This document shows positions 1-5,686 of a DNA stretch of 9,450 nt, piece by piece (the stretch's first letter is position 1; every line of letters starts with the position of its first letter). Origin of the DNA: Desulfobacterales bacterium (GTDB taxonomy: Bacteria > Desulfobacterota > Desulfobacteria > Desulfobacterales > JAFDCJ01); NCBI GenBank assembly GCA_020345785.1, contig CP070771.1, positions 4,816,531 through 4,825,980 on the forward strand, in the 5' to 3' direction. The notes below the pieces were generated by a model, which searched no databases, was not told the DNA's origin, and saw only the letters and a program-made list of their open reading frames with translations. Made by a program: the position numbers and the translations under genes.

Positions 1-1682
1 TTGACCACTTCGGTGGCGGCCAGCAAAATGCGGCTGTTGTATACGCAGGAGCCGAGGTGCAATACGGGCGGAATCCCCACGGTTTCACACACCTCCGCCA
101 AACCGGGAGCGCAGAAGACCCTGGCCGACTCGGGGGTCAGCAGGCCTTCCATGGCGCAGGCAATGGCATTACAGCCGGTGGTCAAAACGATGACATCGTT
201 TTTAATCAATTCCTTGACCACTGTGATATGGCCCTCATTGTGCCGGGTTCTGACGTTGTTGCAGCCCACAACCCCGCCGATGCCCCGGATGCGGCCGTTG
301 ATGATATTGTCATTCAACGTGTAGTACGAGCCGCGAAATGTGCCGCCCAGGTGGTATTCTACGGATTCAACGCCAAAGCCGGCCACAATCGGCGATTTTT
401 TCCTCGGGATCATCACTTCCGCACCTCTGTTTTCGAAATTGTCGACGGCCAGTCTGACGATTCTTTCGGCATCTTCGAGGGCATGGTGCTCGTCAAATTC
501 GATATGCAGGACATTTTCCTGTTCCATCCGAGCGATGGGGTGAGTTGTAATCAGCTTGGTGTGAAAACACTTGGCGACGTTGGCCAGGTTCTGAAAGATG
601 CACTGAATATCGACCACCATGGCATCGCAGGCTCCGGTAATGATCGCCAGCTCCTGCTGTAAAAATGTGCCGCAAAGGGGCACGCCGTGGCGCTGCAGGA
701 TCTCATTGGCCGTGCAGCAGATTCCGGACAGCTGGATGCCTTTGGCCCCCTTGGATTTTGCATACTCCTGCATCTCCTGGGTCTGGGCCACTGCTACGAT
801 CATTTCAGAAAGAACCGGCTCGTGGCCGTGAATGACTATATTGACCATATCTTCTTTCATCACGCCCAGATTGGCCTCGGAAGCCAGCGGGTAGGGCGTT
901 CCGAACAGAATGTCCTGCAAATCGGCGGCCAGCATCGAGCCGCCCCATCCATCTGCCAAGTCTGCCCGGGTTCCCTGTTTCATCAGATTTTTGTAATCCT
1001 GATCCACCCCGATATGGGTGCGGTGCATGATTTCCACGATTTCCCGGTCGATGTTTCTGGGCAGAACGCCGTGTTTTTTCCACAGCTTATAACGGGGCTC
1101 CGGCGCCCGCTTTAGATAGAGAACCTCGCCTTCGGGCTTGCCCCATTCATCCAACGCTTTTTCAGCAACTTCGAGGGCGATTTCGTCAATATCTCGATCC
1201 AGTTCTTCTCCGTCAACTTCAACGGTCGTTTCAACCCCCAGCCACGGTGCAATCTCAATCAGCTTCCGGGTATCCTTGATTTTATAGGCATCCGTCTCTT
1301 TTCTGGCCGCAGACATAAAAACTTCGGCTACCGCACGTCCGTGATCCGAATGTGCGGCTGCACCCCCGGCGATCATGCGTATAAAGTTACGCGCCGCGAT
1401 GGTGTCGGGCGTGGCGCCGCAGATGCCTTTACGGGTATCTTCGCCTTCGATTCCCCCCTTTGGCAACGGGAGACGACAGGGTCCCATGCCGCAGTTCTTG
1501 CAGCAGATTCCCTGGGTCCCAATATTGCAGGGCTTCATCGTTACAGCTCTGTCAGAAGCGGTATCAATGCCCAGGTCATGGGAACGTTGGATCATCTGTT
1601 GGGTAGCCGCATCAATTGATGCGACAACCGGATCGGCGACTTTTTTAACCTTTGTTTCGGCTGCTTCTTTTGTAGCTTCCAT
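1..1682 (-). CDS. cooS: Anaerobic Ni-Fe-S carbon monoxide dehydrogenase, catalytic subunit (C-terminus beyond window)
   Basis: Interconverts CO and CO2 with ferredoxin-like partners; in acetyl-CoA pathway organisms it works with acetyl-CoA synthase in the cytoplasm. The reading frame is open for 560 codons and runs off the left edge; the family is usually about 630-670 residues, so roughly 70-110 are missing. All metal ligands expected in this stretch are visible. Cys52 and Cys60 match the D-cluster. Cys61, Cys64, Cys69 and Cys88 match the B-cluster. The Ni-containing C-cluster has His287 (HGHEP), Cys323 (GICCTANE), Cys361 (VDIQC), Cys474 (VVGCNN), Cys504 (TTGC) and Cys546 (GSC). His111 in AAAHSDHGR matches the proton-transfer histidine. 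The ATG at 1682 is preceded by AAGGA with a 7-nt spacer. It is divergent from the PiT gene. One oddity is CVYNSR where I recall CVDNSR in well-studied homologues. Whether it belongs to an acs cluster or a stand-alone CODH cannot be told, because downstream genes lie outside. Confidence 0.96.
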   Translation of the reverse strand, partial: MEATKEAAETKVKKVADPVVASIDAATQQMIQRSHDLGIDTASDRAVTMKPCNIGTQGICCKNCGMGPCRLPLPKGGIEGEDTRKGICGATPDTIAARNFIRMIAGGAAAHSDHGRAVAEVFMSAARKETDAYKIKDTRKLIEIAPWLGVETTVEVDGEELDRDIDEIALEVAEKALDEWGKPEGEVLYLKRAPEPRYKLWKKHGVLPRNIDREIVEIMHRTHIGVDQDYKNLMKQGTRADLADGWGGSMLAADLQDILFGTPYPLASEANLGVMKEDMVNIVIHGHEPVLSEMIVAVAQTQEMQEYAKSKGAKGIQLSGICCTANEILQRHGVPLCGTFLQQELAIITGACDAMVVDIQCIFQNLANVAKCFHTKLITTHPIARMEQENVLHIEFDEHHALEDAERIVRLAVDNFENRGAEVMIPRKKSPIVAGFGVESVEYHLGGTFRGSYYTLNDNIINGRIRGIGGVVGCNNVRTRHNEGHITVVKELIKNDVIVLTTGCNAIACAMEGLLTPESARVFCAPGLAEVCETVGIPPVLHLGSCVYNSRILLAATEVV

Positions 1683-1738
1683 TTGAGGTTCCTTCTCGCC
1701 ATTGAGTTGATAAAAAAATTATTTACCAAGATAGTGGG

Positions 1739-1768
1739 GTTTATTATAAGCATATGCTCATAATAAAC
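1739..1768. promoter_or_regulatory. 30-bp near-perfect palindrome upstream of cooS (putative operator)
   Basis: GTTTATTAT at 1739-1747 and ATAATAAAC at 1760-1768 flank the 10-bp palindrome AGCATATGCT at 1749-1758. Of 15 mirrored base pairs only one (1748/1759) mismatches. The centre is about 71 bp upstream of the cooS ATG. There is no U-run of the kind expected at a terminator, and the symmetry is that of a dimeric regulator site. It does not match the CooA/CRP (TGTCA, TGTGA) or FNR (TTGAT) half-sites, so the regulator is unknown. Confidence 0.6.
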
Positions 1769-1793
1769 TAAAAGGTTCCGGATGGGTTGTCAA
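1765..1793 (-). promoter_or_regulatory. Possible leftward promoter for cooS
   Basis: On the minus strand a perfect -35 TTGACA (1793-1788) is followed after 17 nt by TAGTTT (1770-1765), a weak -10. The start would fall near 1758, inside the palindrome, an arrangement typical of repression. An alternative -10, TAAATA at 1725-1720, would put the palindrome centre near -41, as for an activator. The sequence does not decide between them. Confidence 0.35.
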
Positions 1794-1948
1794 GAAATAT
1801 TTAAAAAAAGAACGACGCAAGGTTGACATGCGCCACTCTTATTTCAAGGTCAATCAGAAGGATACGCAAGCTGTGAGCCGGATAAACGGGGCATTGAGTC
1901 AAGAGTGCAGTATTACTTTTTGTTATATTCTATATATTAAATAATCCT

Positions 1949-1977
1949 TTGACTTATTTATCTAATATCTTTATAAA
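1949..1977 (+). promoter_or_regulatory. Sigma70-like promoter for the PiT gene
   Basis: TTGACT (1949-1954), a 17-nt AT-rich spacer and TATAAA (1972-1977) give a near-consensus promoter. Transcription would start around 1984, leaving a leader of about 97 nt before the proposed GTG start. I see no PhoB box upstream. Confidence 0.6.
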
Positions 1978-2059
1978 AAACCAAGGTCCTGTTGGGTAAA
2001 ATGCACATAAAGCCGATTTTCATGACGTAACCAGCTTTTTGTTCCGGTTCAGCAAATAT

Positions 2060-2067
2060 GGAGGTGA
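2060..2067 (+). promoter_or_regulatory. Shine-Dalgarno of the PiT gene, deciding its start
   Basis: GGAGGTGA is a full-length match to the anti-Shine-Dalgarno. The only in-frame conventional start just after it is GTG at 2081, 13 nt away, which is rather long. An in-frame ATC at 2075 sits at the ideal 7-nt distance. An 8-codon reading frame begins with ATG at 2058 and its TGA (2082-2084) overlaps the GTG, so translational coupling is possible. Confidence 0.55.
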
Positions 2068-2080
2068 GCCCGCCATCGAG

Positions 2081-3040
2081 GTGATATTCTTCTTCTTACT
2101 GGGATCCGGGGCCTATGTCGGCTGGAACATAGGTGCCAACGATACTGCCAACTGCATTGGCACGACGGTGGGTTGTGGCCTGATATCTTTCAAAAGGGCA
2201 GTTGTTCTGGTGGCCGTTTTTGCGATTTTAGGCGCCATGCTCCAGGGGCACCATGTCATGAAAACCATCGGCAAGGGTATCGTCAGTACGGATCTGAATT
2301 ATCTAGCCGTTTTCGTGGCCTTGATTTGCTCCGGCTTTTTGGTCACCCTGGCAACTTTTTTCAGGATTCCGACATCCACCTCCCAGGCGATTGTTGGAGG
2401 CGTTGTCGGCATCGGTCTGGCAGCAGGGGCAGATGTCAATTTCAGCAAATTTGTCGTCATTGTCGAAAGCTGGGTTCTTTGTCCGGTGTTGGTCATGCTG
2501 CTCTCATTCGGCTTAATGCGATTGATAATACTGATTCTGACTAGATTTGAATCCAGTTCGCTGCTTTTTCAGAATGCATTCGGATGGCTGGCAATTATCT
2601 CAGCCTGTTATGTTGCCTATTCACTGGGTGCCAACAATGCCGGCAACGCTGTCGGTCCCATAGCCAATCTCAATATTTTCCCACCCAAGGTGCTTTTGCT
2701 GATCGGTGGTGTGAGCATTGCCGTCGGTGCCGTTACTTACGGAAAAAAGGTTGCGGATACCATCGGCAAAGGCATCACGCCCCTTGATATCCCGGGGGCT
2801 TTTGCGGCTCAGGTTTCTTCCGCTTTTGGCATGCATCTTTTCTCTCTTTTCGGTATCCCGGTGTCAACCTCCGCTGCCGTCGTGGGAGCTGTGGTGGGAG
2901 TCGGTCTAGTAAAAGGCGCCAGAGCCATCAGCAATAAGACATTGTTAACCATTTTGGCCGGATGGGTGTTGACCCCGACACTGGCGGGAACTTTTTCGTT
3001 TGCGTTATATAAGGTGTTAAATCTTCTATGGCAATCTTAG
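2081..3040 (+). CDS. pit: PiT-family inorganic phosphate transporter
   Basis: An inner-membrane permease of the PiT family, expected to import phosphate (often as a metal-phosphate complex) using H+ or Na+. With the GTG start at 2081 it is 319 residues, near the short end of bacterial PiT proteins. The family's two inverted halves are visible. The first has GANDTAN at 18-24 and RIPTSTSQAIVGG from 95. The second has GANNAGNAVGP at 183-193, GKKVADTIGKGIT at 221-233 and GIPVSTSAAVVGA from 258. The rest is mostly hydrophobic helices. An in-frame TTG at 2039 lacks a ribosome binding site and was not chosen. The second signature carries Asn where the first has Asp. Some PiT relatives, such as Bacillus CysP, carry sulfate; the DUF47 neighbour favours phosphate here. 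Confidence 0.9.
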   Translation: MIFFFLLGSGAYVGWNIGANDTANCIGTTVGCGLISFKRAVVLVAVFAILGAMLQGHHVMKTIGKGIVSTDLNYLAVFVALICSGFLVTLATFFRIPTSTSQAIVGGVVGIGLAAGADVNFSKFVVIVESWVLCPVLVMLLSFGLMRLIILILTRFESSSLLFQNAFGWLAIISACYVAYSLGANNAGNAVGPIANLNIFPPKVLLLIGGVSIAVGAVTYGKKVADTIGKGITPLDIPGAFAAQVSSAFGMHLFSLFGIPVSTSAAVVGAVVGVGLVKGARAISNKTLLTILAGWVLTPTLAGTFSFALYKVLNLLWQS

Positions 3041-3053
3041 CTTGGCGATCCGC

Positions 3054-3079
3054 GGTTTCCGGCTCCCGGACGGGAAACC
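3054..3079 (+). terminator. Stem-loop after the PiT gene, weak terminator candidate
   Basis: GGTTTCC (3054-3060) can pair with GGAAACC (3073-3079) across a 12-nt GC-rich loop, beginning 13 nt after the PiT stop. No T-run follows, so it may be a pause or processing site instead of an intrinsic terminator. Confidence 0.25.
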
Positions 3080-3267
3080 ATGAATCTGGAACCTATTAAT
3101 CTGTGCCGGTCAAACAATACAAGATGCCTTCGAATGATGAAAGATGAATCGAACTATTGCGTGTCAAAAGCAGACAGATCAGGCTCATAGGTATTCAACA
3201 GGTGTTACGAAAATATACGGGAGCAAGCTTTTGTCGAAAACAGGTATGATGCATCCAAAATTATTTA

Positions 3268-3360
3268 TATAAAATCAGCGAGCAGTGATAAAGCGTGGTT
3301 CCGCCCCCTTCTAATGCCTTGATCATGTCTCCGGCTCTGCTGATGGTCGCTGATTTTATA
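3268..3360. repeat. 14-bp perfect inverted repeat between the PiT and DUF47 genes
   Basis: TATAAAATCAGCGA (3268-3281) is exactly mirrored by TCGCTGATTTTATA (3347-3360). Inside it, GCAG (3282-3285) pairs with CTGC (3337-3340). In RNA this makes a large stem-loop enclosing about 50 nt that ends about 80 nt before the DUF47 start. It could be a leader structure, a processing site or a small inverted-repeat insertion. Confidence 0.6.
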
Positions 3361-3442
3361 GACTTGTAATAATGGATAGGTTGTGTTAGACGCACCTTGA
3401 CCTATTCGTTCAAACCTCCGCGGACAAACCAAGGGAGAGAAT

Positions 3443-4093
3443 ATGTTACTGTTTAAAAAAGAAAAACAGGTCATCGAGTTGATATTAAAACACCTTGATC
3501 TGGTAGAGGAAACACTGAAAACGGGCATCCGAACCATTGAATTATATCTTGAAAATAATATCAGTGAAGCGAAAGTTCTTGCCCGTAAGGTCAGAAGTAT
3601 TGAATCGGAGGCGGATATCGTCCGTTACGACATTCGGGACAAACTTTACTCCGGCGCTTACTTGCCTCTGCTTAGAGAGGACATTTATAAGCTGATCGAA
3701 AGCATTGACAAAGTGGCCAATGCTGGTGAGGCCTGCTGCGATTTTTTCCTGAACCAGCGTCCTGTGATCCCGGATGAAATGAAACCCCATTTTTTAGCGG
3801 TGGCCCGTGAATCTCTGGGTATTGTCGACAATCTGAAGCTCGCGGTATTATGCTACTTTAAAGGTGAATGCAAAATCGAAACCGTGCGCGAACATACCAA
3901 AGAGATCGGTATGCAGGAATCACGGGTGGACAAACTCGAGTGGGATTTGACCAAGGAGATTTTTACATCATCCGTGGATTTCGCGCATCAGCTGCAAATG
4001 AGAAACTGCCTGGAAAGCATTGTGGAAGTTTCCGATCGGGCGGAAGATGCCGGAGACCAGTTGGAGCTGGCAACCCTCAAATCGATGGTGTAA
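3443..4093 (+). CDS. DUF47 family protein (PhoU-like partner of PiT transporters)
   Basis: A 216-residue, largely alpha-helical cytoplasmic protein of the DUF47/PhoU-like family, whose genes commonly sit beside PiT transporter genes and are thought to modulate them. The family pattern is clear. The first half has acidic residues in ESEAD (54-58), then GAYLP (71-75), REDIY (78-82) and IDKVAN (88-93). The second half repeats the theme near the end with ESIVEVSDRAEDAGDQ (191-206). In PhoU-type proteins such E/D clusters bind metal. The ATG at 3443 follows GGGAGAG at a normal distance, and length is typical. The gap to the PiT gene is unusually long for this pair, which is normally tight, and contains a large inverted repeat. 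The exact role (gating, metal sensing or signalling) is not settled for the family. Confidence 0.9.
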   Translation: MLLFKKEKQVIELILKHLDLVEETLKTGIRTIELYLENNISEAKVLARKVRSIESEADIVRYDIRDKLYSGAYLPLLREDIYKLIESIDKVANAGEACCDFFLNQRPVIPDEMKPHFLAVARESLGIVDNLKLAVLCYFKGECKIETVREHTKEIGMQESRVDKLEWDLTKEIFTSSVDFAHQLQMRNCLESIVEVSDRAEDAGDQLELATLKSMV

Positions 4094-4166
4094 AAATGGT
4101 TATTGCTGATAAGTAGTGCTGAATGACAGGTCTCCGTCAGATAGAGAGGTAATTGACTGATTTAAG

Positions 4167-4383
4167 AAAATTCCAAGCACCAAAAACCAAATCTCAAACA
4201 AATTCCAATTATCCAAATTCAAAACTCAAAACATATCATCCGTTAATAATTGAACCCAAAAGTATCATGCCCGGCAGACCTCGGTATGCGAAGATATGCG
4301 ATACAGGTCTGGTGAATATTTTGGTCTTTGAATATTGGGATTTGAGATTTATTTGTAATTTGGTGCGTGAGATTTGTAATTTT
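4167..4383. repeat. MITE-like element with long imperfect inverted arms and central hairpin
   Basis: The left arm (4167-4232) is built of short words such as CCAAA, TCTCAAA and ATTCAAA. The reverse complement of 4318-4383 is built of the same words in similar order, both containing GCACCAAA, ATCTCAAA and CCAAT, so the two are imperfect inverted copies. At the centre CAGACCT (4275-4281) plus GTAT (4284-4287) pairs with ATAC (4301-4304) plus AGGTCTG (4305-4311). There is no transposase, and I could not identify a target-site duplication. Confidence 0.5.
4275..4311. repeat. Central hairpin of the convergent-gap element
   Basis: An 11-bp stem with a 2-nt bulge (CG at 4282-4283) and a 13-nt loop. 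The stretch also carries the direct repeat TATGCGA at 4285-4291 and again at 4295-4301. It may act as a bidirectional transcription barrier between the convergent genes, although the usual terminal T-run is absent. Confidence 0.5.
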
Positions 4384-4388
4384 ATTTT

Positions 4389-5537
4389 TTATATTATTTT
4401 TTTTTCCTCCAAAGCCTTAATTTCATCCTCCGAATACCCAAGCTCCTCCAGAATCGCTGCCGTGCTTGCCCCAAAATCCACCGGCGGGGTGCGAACCGCG
4501 CCCGGGGTATCGCTCAGTTTCACGGGAACGCCGAGGGTCTTTGACTTTTTGCCGTCTTTGCCTTCGATTTCAACGACTACTTCTCTTTCCCTGAAAAGCG
4601 GATCATCCAAGACTTCCGTCAGAGACTGGACCCGCCCCCAGCAGATATCCAGATCGCCGAGTTCGGCTTCCCATTCGGCCAGGGTTTTTTTCTTAAAGGT
4701 GGTGCGCATAAAGTCTAAAATTTCCCGACGACGCTGGTCATCATATTGCAGAGATGCATATTCCGGTACCGCGAGAGTTTCGCAAAGCTGCTTCCAGAAA
4801 CGATTTTCCACCGCGCCGATGGAAAGGTACCTGCCGTCTGCGGTCTCGTAGGTGTTATAACAGGCATAGCGGTGGGACAGCATTGTGTCGGCTCGTTCCG
4901 GCTCTCGGCCGGTCAGCTGATGAAAAAACAGAACGGCCGGCAGAAAACCCACCATACCGTCGGTCATGGAGACATCGATGTATTGACCCCGGCCGGTTTT
5001 TTCCCGGGCAATAAGAGCCAGCAGGATGCCAATGGCTGCATTCATGCCGCCGCCGGCAATATCGGCAATTTGAACTCCGGGGATAGACGGCGGACGATCC
5101 GGCTCGCCGATGAGATTTAAAACGCCGGCGTAGCTCAGGTAATTCGCATCGTGTCCGACCCGGTCACGATATGGGCCGTTTTGACCATATCCGGTAATCG
5201 AACAGTAGACAATGCGCGGGTTGACGTTGCGAACCGTTTCATAGTCGACTCCCAGGCGCTCGACAACGCCGGGCCGGAAGCCTTCCAGCACGACATCGGC
5301 GTTTTGGATCAGGCGAAAAAAGATCTCTTTGCCCTGCTCGGCTTTCAGGTTCAGGGACATGTGCTCTTTGTTTCTGTTGATGACGTTCAAAAAGAGCCCG
5401 TCGGCCAGAAAACGCCTATCTTCGATGGCGATGACCCGGGCCCCGTGATCGGCCAGAATCATTGAACAGTAGGGACCCGGCAGGAGGCGGGAGAGATCAA
5501 TCACGGTTGTTCCTGATAAAGCTCCAGGTTTTGACAT
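4389..5537 (-). CDS. CaiB/BaiF (family III CoA-transferase) protein, alpha-methylacyl-CoA racemase-like
   Basis: A 382-residue cytoplasmic enzyme of the family III CoA-transferase/AMACR superfamily. The opening (VIDLSRLLPGPYCSMILADHGA, 12-33) is the family's CoA-binding start. Residues His129 in GHDANY, Asp159 in IADIAGGG and Glu244 in SIGAVE match His126, Asp156 and Glu241 of Mycobacterium tuberculosis alpha-methylacyl-CoA racemase with a constant offset of three. That favours racemisation of 2-methylacyl-CoA, or of a succinate-type acyl-CoA, over CoA transfer; a transferase role cannot be excluded. The ATG at 5537 follows GGAGG at a good distance. It lies downstream of the crotonase on the same strand with a repeat-rich gap of about 150 bp, so co-transcription is likely. 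The lysine- and isoleucine-rich C-terminus (EEKKII) comes from an A/T-rich end touching the neighbouring repeat element. Confidence 0.9.
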   Translation of the reverse strand: MSKPGALSGTTVIDLSRLLPGPYCSMILADHGARVIAIEDRRFLADGLFLNVINRNKEHMSLNLKAEQGKEIFFRLIQNADVVLEGFRPGVVERLGVDYETVRNVNPRIVYCSITGYGQNGPYRDRVGHDANYLSYAGVLNLIGEPDRPPSIPGVQIADIAGGGMNAAIGILLALIAREKTGRGQYIDVSMTDGMVGFLPAVLFFHQLTGREPERADTMLSHRYACYNTYETADGRYLSIGAVENRFWKQLCETLAVPEYASLQYDDQRRREILDFMRTTFKKKTLAEWEAELGDLDICWGRVQSLTEVLDDPLFREREVVVEIEGKDGKKSKTLGVPVKLSDTPGAVRTPPVDFGASTAAILEELGYSEDEIKALEEKKII

Positions 5538-5561
5538 AAAAATTCCTCCATTTTTCTATAA

Positions 5562-5594
5562 GAGCGCTGCGCTTAGGGAGCGCTTCGCTTGAGG
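5562..5594. repeat. Tandem duplication of about 16 bp in the leader of the racemase-like gene
   Basis: GAGCGCT-GCGCTT-AGGG (5562-5578) is followed at once by GAGCGCT-TCGCTT-GAGG (5578-5594). The unit contains the palindrome AGCGCT, so the two copies can also pair as a hairpin. It sits 25-57 bp upstream of the minus-strand ATG at 5537. Confidence 0.6.
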
Positions 5595-5608
5595 CAAATA
5601 ATAGGTAC

Positions 5609-5686
5609 GAGGACTGAGTGCTGAGGACTGAGCGATTCAGTAACAAAGCCCTCAATCTCAGTCCTCAGTCCTCATGACTCAGTCCT
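5609..5686. repeat. Composite inverted repeat made of GGACTGAG words
   Basis: CTGAGGACTGAG (5621-5632) is perfectly mirrored by CTCAGTCCTCAG (5657-5668). AGGACTGAGT (5610-5619) is mirrored by ACTCAGTCCT (5677-5686). The right side carries an extra 8 nt between the two blocks. The resulting strong stem-loop begins exactly at the stop codon of the crotonase gene. The left arm is itself two tandem GAGGACTGAG-like units. Confidence 0.75.

Larger units (their letters stand above)
1683..2080. other. Divergent intergenic control region between cooS and the PiT gene
   Basis: An AT-rich gap of about 400 bp with no credible gene on either strand. It holds the cooS ribosome binding site, a 30-bp palindrome, a possible leftward promoter for cooS, a strong sigma70-like rightward promoter, and the PiT Shine-Dalgarno. 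Between 1800 and 1945 I see nothing I can assign beyond AT-rich sequence. Confidence 0.6.
3041..3442. other. Gap of about 400 bp between the PiT and DUF47 genes
   Basis: No credible gene lies here; the antisense frame reaching into the DUF47 gene is a shadow. The gap holds the weak stem-loop after the PiT gene and a long inverted repeat at 3268-3360. ATAGGT near 3375 is mirrored by ACCTAT near 3401-3406. No clear sigma70 promoter was found for the DUF47 gene, so read-through from the PiT promoter is plausible. Confidence 0.5.
4094..4388. other. Convergent gap between the DUF47 gene and the racemase-like gene
   Basis: No credible coding sequence lies here; the plus-strand frame starting at 4153 runs into the antisense of the next gene and is discarded. 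Nearly all of the gap is the MITE-like element at 4167-4383. A T-rich stretch from 4380 continues into the 3' end of the minus-strand gene. Confidence 0.5.

Noticed and set aside
57..662. 201-codon plus-strand frame over cooS
   Set aside because: Antisense shadow of a gene in which every expected metal ligand is present.
1823..1853. TTGAC...GTCAA inverted pair resembling an HcpR or CRP-family site
   Set aside because: The half-sites are 21 nt apart, far too wide for that family's operators.
4153..4851. 232-codon plus-strand frame across the convergent gap
   Set aside because: Starts in repeat DNA and continues as the antisense of the racemase-like gene; composition not protein-like.
5609..5686. 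Possible CRISPR-like array
   Set aside because: Repeat units are inverted and degenerate, without regular unique spacers or cas genes.
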